Shown piece by piece: positions 10,701 through 21,383 of a stretch of 64,000 bases of DNA. Source of the DNA: Parietichytrium sp. I65-24A (Eukaryota > Sar > Bigyra > Thraustochytrida > Thraustochytriidae); contig BLSF01000017.1 of the NCBI GenBank assembly GCA_012862575.1, positions 558,001 to 622,000 on the forward strand, written 5' to 3'. The translations under genes and the position numbers were made by a program. The stretch's first letter is position 1, and each line of letters begins with the position of its first letter. Below the pieces are notes generated by a model. That model saw only the letters and a program-made list of their open reading frames with translations, was not told the origin of the DNA and did no database searches.

Positions 10701-13004
10701 TTACCGGTACTGAGTACTGTACCGGTACTGTAATTGATGAAACACAGGAGAGAAAAGAACGTAGATGTAAGTTTGCGGGAACGTAGTCTTATAACTAATT
10801 TGCGGAAAGTGTTTTCAGAGAGGCGATGAGAACTCCCCACTCTCCCCACTCCCCAACCCAACGAGCGATAGCCAAAACATATCATTCACTAGTCAATAAT
10901 ATACCATTATTATAAAGGCACTAAGACTCGAAAGCGTGCTTCTGGAAAATGCCAGGATGTGGTTGCTGTGGTCCTAACCTAATCGATATATAATGTTTAG
11001 CACCTTGAGATTCAGGGCCAAGCCGGAATTACATCATTGTTTGAACTATATATCTGAAATAGCACCCAAATATTGGACAGCAAAACATGGAGTACTATTC
11101 AAATGTTTAATTGAAAGTGTAGCGGATACTAGAGGGGTTCTAATGACCGGTGCGCAAGTTGTGCAACGAAACGAAACAATTCTCTGACGTGAATTTCTTC
11201 GAAACAAAGCAGCACTCAGCCTCGCGACAGACATGCGAGAACAGGACTCTATGAATTCATTTGATTCGTTGATTGGTTCATTCAATCATGGAATCATGGA
11301 ATCATGGATTGATTGATTTTGATTTCAATTGATTGATCGTTCAATTTTCAATGGACTGATAATGATTTTTTCAAAGTTGTCAAATCCCCAGACAGTCGAT
11401 CGACTGTTGGAGTATTTGGGGTTGTTGTTGTTGTCCATGGAGCTGCGCATAGTACACCACTTGCCGTCCACCACCTGCTGCCAACCCAAACGTACTCACA
11501 GCCCCCACCCACACTCCGCGCCATCGCTTTCACTTATGTGGATTTGAGAAGGCGGAGATGGAGATGATAGAGATGGCCGGGACGTTGAGATCAGCGAAAG
11601 GGAAGTCGTTTCGTATTGGAAAAAAGAATGGAAAGGTAGAAAGAGAGATGCATTCTTGCTTTCGTTGATCATGCACGCGATGAGCCAGTCCAAATCGAAT
11701 GAAAAATCAGTTGGAATGATTATTGAAATTAATTCTCGAGTACGGTACGGCGACAAGTAGTTTCTGTTAACACGAAAATTCGACCCACTCTGTGTTTTCT
11801 TTCCTCCCTCCTTCCAATTATACCTCTCTCTCTCTCTGTTGGTGTGTCTCTCGGCTTCTAAGTAAAGGTGCGCGAGCAAATTCCCTAAGACCATTCATTC
11901 ATTCCATCAATGGTTTCTTTCAGAAGCTCAAAGCGAGGTCTTTCCGGTTGAATTCTTTTCCCTTTTTTCCTTCCTCTCCTTGACTGTCTCTTGCAAGAAA
12001 TGGCACAAATTGCAAAATCGGAGGAAGATGCTTCCGATGCTAATCCAATCACTAAATTGTCGAATTACAAGTTAGACGTTGGTGAAATTTCATGTTCCGA
12101 ACGAGCATGCAATCAAGTTGACTTGCTCGAGTGAAACGAAGTGATTGCTTCGCTGTTTGCTGCGAGTTGTTTCATGAGAAGAAATGTAATTTTAAAAATA
12201 ATTCATCAGTAGATCGAATGTCAGACAGGAAATTGCGCCGCGGAACTGTAAACTTCATTGTTGTATTATCACTTCAGTTGCTCTGCGAAGGCACTGCACT
12301 GTACACGAGTAAATATCACATGTCCGTGGAAAACTGAGCAAGTATTCCTTCATTCTCAAACAAAACAACCAAAAACCGAAAACAACAACAAAACAAATAG
12401 ACATAGCCCATGTTCCATGTTAATTCAAGGTTCAGCTTGAAAAGGAGGATGAATGAACAAACTGCGAAACCTGAGTCTCACAAGCCTTTCAACCACATTC
12501 AACCAACCAAAACACTCAACCACAGCACCTCTCTCTGAGTCTCGCCACCTCATAACGAACTACTCACAGCGACAGGCTGCCAGCCACTTTTTCTCACGAA
12601 AGAATCACGAGAGAGAGAGACGGAGAGAGTGACTAAGTAAGACTCGAGAGAGAGCACACGGGCTCTACCGCCGTCTAGCGCCACAAGAGCAATCCTCATA
12701 CGCGCAGTCAGCTCAGCTCAGCTCTCTCCAACTTGGAGACTCTAAAGACTCTAAAGTTGCCTTGCTCACTCAACTCACTGCGCCTCTGTGGACTCTGTGG
12801 ACCACGAAAAGCACGAAAACCAGACTCTCTTTCTCTCTGCCTTTCCCTGCCTTCGTCTTTGTCTTTGTAGTCGTAGTCTGTGTCTTTGTCAGTCTCTCGC
12901 CGAGCGAAGGAAGGTGCAGAGCTCGTACGTCATACGGGAAGTTGTCTTTTGCAAGAGCACGTGGACACGTCGGCACGTCGGCACTTTGGTTGGAGTGGAG
13001 AAAG
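7780..13004. other. Gene-poor region of about 5.2 kb
   Basis: I find no convincing gene. Frames are short (under 135 codons), lack family features and mostly begin at non-ATG codons. Notable content: a (CT)10 tract at 7996-8015, a pair of ACCGGTAC motifs at 10703-10729, an ATGGAATC repeat at about 11287-11310, and a GA/CT-rich zone from 12540 to 12900 that is probably the promoter and 5' UTR of the gene at 13005. Spliced genes made of very short exons, or non-coding RNAs, could be missed here. Confidence 0.45.
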
Positions 13005-13666
13005 ATGCTGGGCTTGGCTCGAGCGTGCGTGAAAAAGTCGGGCGAAGCGATGGTACGCCGGCAGCGGCCCTTGGTGAAGGCCGCGCCGCTCCCAGATATC
13101 GAGTTCGTGGTGCTGCCGAGGTCGGCCAAGCAGGCGGCCGCGAGAGGCGAAGCGTCGCAGACGAGCGGCGGCGCAGGAGAGAACATCTCGGTGAGCAAGT
13201 TTACCAATTTCATGATCGTCAAGTTTTACGTTTGATGGGCGAGCGGCAGTTGGCGTGCCCGCGGCGAGGCTGGTATCATGCGGCGCGGAGGCGAGGTCAT
13301 TTATTTTTGCGACCATCGCGAGCTGGCGCCGGTGCGTAGTTTTCATTTTCTCTGCCGGCTGAGCGCAAAAAGTAGCAGGACAGGTTCAGGTTTAGGTTAT
13401 TTATTCGGATTTCACCTCTCTCTTTTTTAATTATTTAAAGGTATTTATTTTCTCGAGCTTTCACCTGTCCAACTTTTCGGCCCAAACCACCTTCATACTT
13501 GCAGTTGCCGTCGCTGTGTATCGCCGAGCGTTTCAGAGAGAAGCTTGCAGCGCTAGTCAAGTTGCACGCGATAGCAAGAGCGTTGGAAAGAGAGAGAGAG
13601 ATCAATAGAATGCGACGAAAAAGGGTTCAAGAAGATGATGATGATGATGATCACGGGAGAGAATAA
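13005..13666 (+). CDS. Small basic/acidic-tailed protein of unknown function (2 exons)
   Basis: Exon 1 (13005-13190, donor GTGAGC) and exon 2 (13505-13666, acceptor after ACTTGCAG) join in phase 0 to give 115 residues. The N-terminus (MLGLARACVKKSGEAMVRRQ) is basic and amphipathic, resembling a mitochondrial targeting sequence. Exon 2 begins LPSLCIAERFREKLAALVKL, continues as a charged helix likely to form a coiled coil, and ends in six Asp residues. I recognise no family. A small mitochondrial ribosomal or assembly factor would fit the composition, but that is a guess. The stop lies 21 bp from the convergent stop of the PH-domain gene. The frame stays open upstream to 12762, but that part looks like 5' UTR. 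Confidence 0.55.
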
Positions 13667-13687
13667 GTTGACACATGTGGTAGGGTT

Positions 13688-15184
13688 TTAAGAACTCTGT
13701 TTAACAGCCTCCTCGCTCAAGAACGACAGCTTCGAGTAGTGAACCGGAGGCTCGCCAATACCGTGAGGCCACTTGATTTCAAGCTCGGTTTGTACCTTCA
13801 CTCCAGTTAAAGAAGAGAGCCCAGCCGCCCAATAATTAAGTTCCCGGATCCTTTTAAAGCGCAAAATGAGGTTCTCCTTCTCGTTCTTCATCACTAACTT
13901 CATCTTTGGCTGGGTGTCCTGGAACGCCACGATCCCGGTGATACACCGGATGTCCAGGTCACGGTTGGCGAAACCGTAGTCAAAGTCCACCTCGTCCAAG
14001 AAATAAGTTAGCCTAAACTCGCAAGCCAAGCTTCCTCCCCGTGTCCTTCCTCCAAGCTTTTCCACCGAGAAATACCGCTTGTTCCACATGCTGGAAAGCA
14101 GCGTTGGCTTGCGCTTAAGCTTCTTGGCCCACCCGTGCAAATACACGTCGCGCGTTGCTTCGAACGCGACATTCCCAAACTCAATGTTGACAGCAACTTT
14201 GCCAGAGTCCTCTGTCTTACTCTCTGCCTCCCCTTTCTTCTCCTCTTCCTCTTTCGCCTTTCCAGAACCCTTGTCGCTTCCTTCGTGCGATGCGGCGTTT
14301 TGCTTCTTCGCCTTTGGCTTGGCCTTTCCTGCGCGCTTGCGGCGTGCGGCGGCCCTTTCGCCTTCACTGCCGCTGCTTGAGTCGCTGGAAGCAGCTTCTT
14401 CCTCCTCTTCCTCCTCCTCCTCGCTCTCTGACTCGGACTCGGACTCCACCTTCTTCTTCTTCTTGGTTTTGTTCTTGCTGCTGCTGCTGTGGCTGCTTCG
14501 GCTGCTACTGGTGGTGGTGGCGGTCAACTTCTTCTTGGTGGACGACTTCTTCTTGGACTTCTTTCTCGCTTTCTCATCCTCGCTGCTCGAAGCCTCTTCC
14601 ACCTCCACCTCCTCGTGCTCCTGCTCCTGCTCGCTCTCGGCGTCCTCTTCTTCCTCAGACTCTGCCTTCTGCTTGCGGGACTTGACCGTGGAGTCCTTCC
14701 TCTTCGTCTTGCGCTCCTTCTTCTCGCTGTCGTCGACGCTCTTGCTGGTCTTGCGGCTGGAACCCTCCTTGGTCTTGCGGACCTTGGCCTTGGCCGCTTT
14801 CTTGGGCTCCTTGGGCTCCTCGGCCTGCTCGTCCTCCCCGTCGCTGGCAGCTTCCTTCTTGCGTCGCGCAGACTTGAGAGGCTTGTCTTCGGCCTTCTTC
14901 TTCTTCTTCTTTATCGCCTTTGGCTGCGACGACTCGTCGTTGCCGTTGCCGTCGCCGTCGTCATCGTCCTGCTGATTCTTTCTGGACTTGGAGCTCTTGG
15001 AGCTCTTCCTCGGCTTGAGCACCTCCTCGTCCTCCTCGCCGTCGCTCTCCTTGCCCTCGCGGGTCTCGTCTTTGGGGATCTTGGCCTTGCGCGTCTTTGC
15101 TGATGACGAAGAGGACTTGCTCCGGCTGACCTTCTTCTTCACGACGGCGTCCTCCTCCATGCTCAGCACTTCCACGTCCGACAT
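13688..15184 (-). CDS. Lys/Ser/Glu-rich protein with C-terminal PH-like domain
   Basis: The frame encodes 498 residues from an ATG at 15184. Residues 1-325 are low complexity, alternating Lys/Arg blocks (KKKKK) with Ser and Glu/Asp blocks such as SESESESEEEEEEEEEAASS, much like nucleolar Nopp140/SRP40-type linkers. Residues 340-470 look like a pleckstrin-homology domain: YLHGWAKKLKRK, a short loop, W-N-K-R-Y-F, then a C-terminal helix with the conserved Trp (RIRELNYWAAGLSSL). PH domains bind phosphoinositides or proteins. The disordered tail could be heavily phosphorylated by CK2-type kinases given its many S-D/E sites. The cell location is unclear (membrane or nucleolus). The repetitive DNA creates several long but spurious frames on the other strand. 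Confidence 0.8.
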   Translation of the reverse strand: MSDVEVLSMEEDAVVKKKVSRSKSSSSSAKTRKAKIPKDETREGKESDGEEDEEVLKPRKSSKSSKSRKNQQDDDDGDGNGNDESSQPKAIKKKKKKAEDKPLKSARRKKEAASDGEDEQAEEPKEPKKAAKAKVRKTKEGSSRKTSKSVDDSEKKERKTKRKDSTVKSRKQKAESEEEEDAESEQEQEHEEVEVEEASSSEDEKARKKSKKKSSTKKKLTATTTSSSRSSHSSSSKNKTKKKKKVESESESESEEEEEEEEEAASSDSSSGSEGERAAARRKRAGKAKPKAKKQNAASHEGSDKGSGKAKEEEEKKGEAESKTEDSGKVAVNIEFGNVAFEATRDVYLHGWAKKLKRKPTLLSSMWNKRYFSVEKLGGRTRGGSLACEFRLTYFLDEVDFDYGFANRDLDIRCITGIVAFQDTQPKMKLVMKNEKENLILRFKRIRELNYWAAGLSSLTGVKVQTELEIKWPHGIGEPPVHYSKLSFLSEEAVKQSS

Positions 15185-17372
15185 CTTGACCAGCTTCTCA
15201 GCGGGTCAATACGTAAAGCGCGGAGAGAGGGGGGGAGAGACGTATGTTTTATATTTATAATATTCAGGTGCCCAGCTTCGCAATCCAGCTTGCGTTGTCG
15301 AGCTCAGCAATCAACTCGAATCAACTCGACTCAACTCGTCTCGCGCGCGTCGCGTTACGTTGCGTAGCGTTGCGTTTGTTTCACGCTCCTAAGACAGAGC
15401 TGACCGCGAGATATGTGTTTGCTCCGCCTGGCTTCTCTCTCTCTCTATCTCTTGCTCTCTCTTTGTCTCTGCCTGTCTATCTGTTTAGCTGGCGTTGAAA
15501 CAGAATAATCGAGCGGCTTAAATTGCCGCTGTCCAAAGCGCAACTTTATCTTAACCTTCACGGTCGTCAATCAGCGCCTCTTCGCTCTTTGCGGCTATGC
15601 GACTGTCAAATCCTGGAAAGTTTTTCACACATATATATATATATATATATATAACATGTATATCAAAACACCGTTGCGCTTTGCCGCTTGAGAACTCTCG
15701 TGTTCAGCCTGTGCAGGCTGCGCTCAGACGTATTTGCTACCCCAATCATTCGCGTTTACAATGTGCTGTTTTCTTGTTAACGCTTCGCCAAGCACACTGT
15801 TTTGGCAGGACTCACTTTGCCAGTGGCACTGTGGCACGTTCCATGTCCAACGGGTCTTTTTTTCTTGGCCAACCAGTGTGGCCAACGTATATATTTCTCC
15901 CTCACTCTCAGCGATTACGCTGACACTCCCCTACGCATATATGCTTAATATCAGGTTATCTTTACGTATATATATCGAACATGGTTATACGAATATTACT
16001 CGCAAGTATATATACCGGGTATTAGGTTTTCCAATGGCGTGTTACTATTACATTGGGTAAGCATGAGAGTATCGCAAGGAGCAAAAAATGAGAATGGAAA
16101 ACAGGAAGCGGGAAATGGAAAGGAAGGCAAGATGACAGGGAATGTAAATGTGTGAATTCTGCGAACACGAGCAATCGAAACGAACACCGGGCTGGCACTT
16201 CGCTCTGGTTCGGAGTATACCGTGCGAGCGTCTGGCTTTATGCATTTGCCGAAATCACTCGGACTCGGAGATGTGCTGCTCCAGGGATCTCCGCGACCTT
16301 TCCCTCCATCTCTTTCAGGCTTAGATTTGGCGTTGCGAGCGGATATGTCTGTTGGCGCATGCACAAAAGTTGATGATCATGTTTACTGAAAAAACGTGCA
16401 CGTTCAACATGTGCGATGGATACAATGTCCTGCGGCTGTCGCAGTTAACCCAGCAAACAAGTCGATGAGTGGGGAAGGGAACCACTCTCAAACAACTGAC
16501 TGCAACGATCAAGACTCTGGATTTTGAACCATCAAATCTCAAAGGTCGCGACTTGGGGCTCTCAGCGCCCCGCCGTTTGGCCTCATCATCGATGTGCTTT
16601 TCCTCGTTGATCAGCGACCAGGGAGAAAGAAAAAAAAGGCGTATCACCCCACCATTCACAAATGCTTTCCTCAAACGCGTCCATTCGCTCTCACTCTCTT
16701 TCCAAGTCCAACTCATTTGGCACTCTTCCTTCCCGCTCATCCCGTCCGAGTCCACCTTGGCGTAAGCGGACAGGACAAGACATTCCCCACACAAACTCCG
16801 CCTTTAGAACCGGGGGAACAGCACTTGTTCCTCGGGTTCTCTCCACCCCCACCCAAACCTCCTCTTCCCACGAGCGGAACGCTTTTCCTTGGTGCCTCTC
16901 CCACGCCCACACATCCTTCTACCCAAAATGTCTAACCAGTCCTACCCCCTCTCCTCGCGACCAACAGAAAACATAGAAACATAGAAACACAACACACTTG
17001 CGCTCGGGAAAAAGGGGAAGGAAAAGGTGTCCGCGGACGGCACATTAGGAAAATCGGGTATACGTGACGTACGTGTTCAGCTAGGAGTGGGCGGTATATG
17101 CTGCTGTAGGAAGTTCATTGCGGAGAGTATACGGTCTTGAGTAGGAGATTTGGGTCGGGGATTGCGAGGAGAAGAGAGGAACTTGAGCAGCGTATTTACG
17201 AGATCTGCAGTTCGATATATATATATTTTTATACATATATATATATATATATAATCTCTCGAGGCAAGAAGGAGTGTTATACATACAATCCATAATCCGT
17301 TCAATTCAGGGGGTCGATCGAGTTATCTTTGAAAGCGAGCCCGTGCAGAAAGTAGACTGGCGCTGAGTCGAG
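15185..17372. other. Intergenic region between divergent PH-domain and NOL11-like genes
   Basis: About 2.2 kb shared upstream region. It holds an A/T-rich patch about 60 bp upstream of the PH gene (15245-15265), a CT-rich block at 15427-15470, TA dinucleotide runs near 15635-15653 and again at 17214-17256 (about 120-160 bp upstream of the NOL11-like ATG), and scattered TATATA patches between 15890 and 16015. No gene is supported. Confidence 0.5.
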
Positions 17373-19700
17373 ATGAGCGGGATGCGGATATTGCATCGGC
17401 ATGGAGACAGCGCTGGCGGCGTTTTGGGCGTGAGCTGGGCAGTTCGAACTGCGCAAGGGCAATTGGAGAGTCGCAAAGGAGTCAAAGAAGATGCAGAAGT
17501 CTCTGTGGTGGTCACCGCATCGGACTACGTTGCAGTGTATGCGCCGCAGGGCGAAGATGTCGGTGCATGTCTTAAAATGTGGACCGCGGGGCCATCTAGC
17601 GGCAGGGGCAAGCGCTCTGGCAAGTCTTCAGGACTCGCAGCTCCTGCAGTGATGCTGCCCGGATCGTCAACTCTGTTGGCGCTTCGAAGCGATGGAGGCA
17701 TGGCTTCCTGGGATTATTTTCAGGAAGGATTGCAGCTACCTGAGAAGGCGGCGGTCAGCTTTGGCGAGCTTGAGGCGGAGAGAATTCTCGTACACAGGTG
17801 GAAAAAGGAAGCGGCTCTGGTAACTTTCAAGGACGGGTCGGTGTCCCAGGTGAACGGCGAAGGCATCATCTCTCACACCCCTTATGCGGGCAAAGAGTTT
17901 GTCAAAACCGTCCAAGCAGATCTCGTGGAAACCGGCGGAAAGCGCGGCATTCTCGACCTGGTGCTGACGGATATTGTCAAAGAAGAAGACGGGTCAGAAC
18001 ATCTTTTTGTGCGCGTGTTCGCTGCGGCCGGGAAAGAGTTGAGGCCTCTGGTGGCACATGATCTCGGCACCATCGCAGAGCGAACCGTAAAGTCTGTCGT
18101 TGTGCACTCGGGCCATCTGATGACCGTTGTGTGGGACGACCTTCGCTCACAAGTCTTTTTCCTGCATCGCGCAAGTGGCCTGGAGCTTGTGTCAGAGTCC
18201 CCCTTTGCGGATGTTTCGGCGCTTAGTGGCAAGGAGGCCGCCAGCAAGGGCAAAAGCAGGAGGCGCACAAGGTCGGCATCTGTGGCAAGCCAGGAGCAAG
18301 CCCGGTCTTCCCCTTTTGCCATCTGCAGCGCTCAGCCTCTGTCTCCGGTAGTGTTCTTCGCTTGTAGTCCTCGCATTGTGTCGTGGGATTGCAAGCTTGG
18401 AGTCGCAATCTCACACGTGGACGTTGAAGCAGCACCTGAATTCTTGTCGTTCTCCACTATCCCGTCGCTCCTCGTTGCTGGGCTTGCGAACGGGGATGTA
18501 GCTCTATTCGACTGCTCCGAGAGCAGCTCCTCTCCGTTAAAATCAACTAGCGCAACGTCGACTCTTGCGGCGGCAGTCCAGCGCGCAAGCATGGAAGCTG
18601 CATGTGTGCAGGCCGTGAAATTGCCAGACGCCTTGGAGTTTGGCTGCCCAGACTTTGCCACTCTTTTGGAGGGCAAGGTCGACCTCGATAGCTGGCGGTC
18701 GGCGCTCGAGGAGGAGGTGAGCGGCTCCCAGAGCAAGCTGGATATTTTCTCCTCTTCAAAAGCGAAAACCACCGACAAGGTGGCAGCCTTCAGAAGCGGC
18801 GCCGCTTCTTCTGAGTTCCAGGCCAAGGCAATCAAGGCCTTGGTTGAGAGCAAAGCGTGGGACGCCCTCCTGAGCATTATTCAAGAAAAGGTTGTCTCGG
18901 CAAAAGCAAGCCCAGACTTCCTCCGCACGCTGATCGAGAACAATAAGGTGGAGCATCTGTACGCTTGCTTGCGCTTTATGGTGGACTTGGATGAGCATGA
19001 CTTATTTGTAATCATGACCTACGTCTTCACGGGGGCCTCGGACAAAGTGCTTGCCAAGTTCGCGGAGTCCATGGAGAAGTGCGTCGCCAAGCACCAAGGC
19101 GGAGGCAAAGTGAAGGAGTCCCACTTTAATCGCAAGCGAAGTGCTTCTGGGGACTTCGTTTCCCGTACAGCCACTGAAGAGAAGGAGCGTTTGCAGCACG
19201 TAATTGAGTGGGCAAACACAAAGCTCGCGCAATCCGAGCGCGGGATCTCCTACTTTGTGTTTGCGCTTCTGTTGGTTCCAAAGAATACCGTGTTCGTAAT
19301 TGAAACGGCCAAGCGGACGAACCTGCAGCTGCTAGAAGCCATGATGACCTGCGTATTTAGCTTGATTGCGTTTTACGACTCACTGCCAATGAAGGAAAAC
19401 ATCTGCTTCACGGTAGACGCTCTGGACGGCAATACACTGGCCCTCCCGGGAATGGATGTGTGTTTGAACTGGTATTCGATTCTGCTGGACGCGAGCTACG
19501 TGCGTATTGTGGAGACCCGTAGCCCAGCCGTGGTTCGCATGCTGGAGACGATGAGCTCAATGCTGAAGAACCAGCACCAGGTGACCAAGTGGATGGCAAA
19601 CACGGCAGTGCCCCTGGAGAATATCTGCAAGCGCCACCGTCGGGACGTGCTGCCGTCATCGGCTCTCCAGGACTATGTTGTGGAAACTGTTCATTTTTAA
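17373..19700 (+). CDS. NOL11-like nucleolar protein (SSU processome / t-UTP)
   Basis: A single frame of 775 residues. Residues 1-390 have the alternating hydrophobic pattern of a degenerate beta-propeller. Residues 480-775 are helical. The C-terminal end (CLNWYSILLDASYVRIV, then ALQDYVVETVHF) resembles the end of metazoan NOL11, where a 'WVESLLDAHF...' segment is followed by a short terminal 'Y.IEVL.F' block. NOL11 works with the UTP4 subcomplex in rRNA transcription and early pre-rRNA processing in the nucleolus. The assignment rests on remembered family features and architecture, with no alignment. If it is wrong, the protein is still a propeller-plus-helical-repeat scaffold. It is convergent with the CS-domain gene, 400 bp tail to tail. 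Confidence 0.55.
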   Translation: MSGMRILHRHGDSAGGVLGVSWAVRTAQGQLESRKGVKEDAEVSVVVTASDYVAVYAPQGEDVGACLKMWTAGPSSGRGKRSGKSSGLAAPAVMLPGSSTLLALRSDGGMASWDYFQEGLQLPEKAAVSFGELEAERILVHRWKKEAALVTFKDGSVSQVNGEGIISHTPYAGKEFVKTVQADLVETGGKRGILDLVLTDIVKEEDGSEHLFVRVFAAAGKELRPLVAHDLGTIAERTVKSVVVHSGHLMTVVWDDLRSQVFFLHRASGLELVSESPFADVSALSGKEAASKGKSRRRTRSASVASQEQARSSPFAICSAQPLSPVVFFACSPRIVSWDCKLGVAISHVDVEAAPEFLSFSTIPSLLVAGLANGDVALFDCSESSSSPLKSTSATSTLAAAVQRASMEAACVQAVKLPDALEFGCPDFATLLEGKVDLDSWRSALEEEVSGSQSKLDIFSSSKAKTTDKVAAFRSGAASSEFQAKAIKALVESKAWDALLSIIQEKVVSAKASPDFLRTLIENNKVEHLYACLRFMVDLDEHDLFVIMTYVFTGASDKVLAKFAESMEKCVAKHQGGGKVKESHFNRKRSASGDFVSRTATEEKERLQHVIEWANTKLAQSERGISYFVFALLLVPKNTVFVIETAKRTNLQLLEAMMTCVFSLIAFYDSLPMKENICFTVDALDGNTLALPGMDVCLNWYSILLDASYVRIVETRSPAVVRMLETMSSMLKNQHQVTKWMANTAVPLENICKRHRRDVLPSSALQDYVVETVHF

Positions 19701-20100
19701 ATAAGAAATAGAAACGCAGCCCTGTCATTGTACTGTCGCCACTCGCGTTGTTGATGATTTTAGCTTGTCCCTAGCTCGCAAATTAAACAAACGTATACTT
19801 GATTGAATTTTTACTTTACTTGGCATTATTCTTTTGCTGATCCGAAGCTGACTCACATTCATCGAGGCCACCGCCTATCTCCAAAGCTAAACCTTTGGGC
19901 TCGAATCATTTTTCTCAAGATCAAGTTCACACAGAATCAGAAAGAAATAGCCGTTGATTGAAAACACACAATGCGCATACCTTTCAGGCTGGAGGGGAAA
20001 TGCCAGTCCATACCCTCTAAGGAATGCGCCGTCACACTATGCAAGCGGGGCTCCGCGGAAAAAGGGTCGCGTCATCTAAGTAGCGCAATTCACCGTCAGC
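19701..20100. other. Convergent 3' intergenic region
   Basis: This 400-bp gap lies between two stops. It is A/T-rich near 19785-19835 and probably holds the 3' UTRs of both neighbours. I see no coding frame. Confidence 0.5.
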
Positions 20101-21279
20101 TCAGCTGAGGCTCTCCCATTGGGTCTCGGGGGTCTTTTTCTGAAGAATCAAGGTGAGTCTTTCGCCGGAAGAGTTAACCTTAGCCCGAGCCCCGGCAATC
20201 TCGTGCTTGAGCTTGCTGACCTTGAATACATGCGAGTCGCAGATGGTGAGCTGCACAGACGATTCAGTGTGCTCGACAGTGTGGGTGAGCTCGCGGTCGC
20301 CGAGGTTAAGATCCTTGAGCTCAATGTACACAGACACGGTCTTGTTCCCGTTGGAAAAGGCGTACTTGCGCACGGTGGTGAGCGTGGGCGTGGACTTGTT
20401 CTCGTCCGGGACGCTATCGCGGCGGCTCTGTTTGATGAGCTTGGGGGCCTCTCCCTTGTTAATGTTGTGCACCGATGGCGTCTTGGCATGCGCAAAGTAG
20501 TACGAGTTCTCCCCTTTGGACGCGATGTTGGCACGGAGTGCGCTGTCAGCGGCCTCCTTGGCCTCCTCGTCCGACATTCCCGCATCCTTCTCCGGCCGCG
20601 GTTCTGGGTCTACCTGCGTTGGCTCCTCGAGTTCGGCCTTGTTCTCGGCTGGCTCTTGCTCCACATGCTCCACATGCTCAGCCTTCTTCTCGACAGTCAC
20701 GGCCGTCTTACTACCCACAGTTTCTTTCTGAGCTGTTTTCTCCTCGAAATCGCTCTTGGCCGGCATGAGCGGTTGCGAGAGGCTCGCAGCATTTCCAACA
20801 TTGACGCCATGCCCATAGCCGACACCATAATCGTCCTCATCCTCCTCATCATCTTCGAATCCCGCAGCCGCCTGCGCGAAAACAGCAATTGCAATTCCGG
20901 CTCCGATTGCAGCAGCCAGCAGCAAGGTGACCAATCCCGCATCGGCGGCGGCCGCGTCCAGCAGCATGCCCGCTTGCACAGCATGCATGGCAACGGTCGC
21001 GAACAGTAGTCCCTTCGTTTTCGCATTCCTCACGGACTGGCGCCTTGAAAACCACAGCTCAAAGAGCGCCAGCCCATGTACGAGGCCGAGAACAGCCCCT
21101 TCGCGTCGTCCCACAAGCGCGATGCACGCTGCCACCCCGCCGACCTCGAGCAACAAAACCGACCCACGACTTCGGGCCCGAACCAGGCTCGAGCACCCGA
21201 CTCCGCGAGCTGCAACCTGAGCGCTCAGCAGCGCAGAGGCTGACTCCCACGCGCACAGCGCTGCTGGCACCAGAGCCAT
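20101..21279 (-). CDS. Multi-pass membrane protein with C-terminal CS (CacyBP/SGT1/p23-like) domain
   Basis: The frame encodes 392 residues from the first ATG (21279). Residues 2-160 contain four or five Ala/Leu/Val-rich TM segments (for example GLVTLLLAAAIGAGIAIAVF). An acidic, Glu/Lys-rich linker spans about 165-255. Residues 257-392 start with YYFAHA and continue into a CS fold: RKYAFSNGNKTVSVYIEL, QLTICDSHVFKVSKL and the closing LTLILQKKTPETQWESLS. That last block and the preceding YYFAH motif resemble calcyclin-binding protein (CacyBP/SIP), which links Hsp90-type chaperones or ubiquitin ligases to clients. CS domains are usually soluble, so a membrane-anchored form facing the cytosol is unusual. 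It may be a co-chaperone at an organelle surface (inference). Confidence 0.75.
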   Translation of the reverse strand: MALVPAALCAWESASALLSAQVAARGVGCSSLVRARSRGSVLLLEVGGVAACIALVGRREGAVLGLVHGLALFELWFSRRQSVRNAKTKGLLFATVAMHAVQAGMLLDAAAADAGLVTLLLAAAIGAGIAIAVFAQAAAGFEDDEEDEDDYGVGYGHGVNVGNAASLSQPLMPAKSDFEEKTAQKETVGSKTAVTVEKKAEHVEHVEQEPAENKAELEEPTQVDPEPRPEKDAGMSDEEAKEAADSALRANIASKGENSYYFAHAKTPSVHNINKGEAPKLIKQSRRDSVPDENKSTPTLTTVRKYAFSNGNKTVSVYIELKDLNLGDRELTHTVEHTESSVQLTICDSHVFKVSKLKHEIAGARAKVNSSGERLTLILQKKTPETQWESLS

Positions 21280-21383
21280 ATTGTCAACCCTCGAATCCTT
21301 CCACAATTCACCGCCCCAAGGACTTTATCCTGCGAGTACGTGCGAGCGAGGACGATATATGCCCGAGGACCACAACTGCACTA

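Noticed and set aside
12762-13004. Upstream extension of the small two-exon gene
   Set aside because: The extension is Phe/Val/Ser-rich from a CT-rich tract and looks like 5' UTR; the ATG at 13005 gives a better N-terminus.
14079-15103. Long Leu/Ser-rich plus-strand frames (298, 204 and 131 codons)
   Set aside because: They are antisense shadows of the Lys/Glu/Ser repeats of the minus-strand PH-domain gene; composition is purely that of the complementary triplets.
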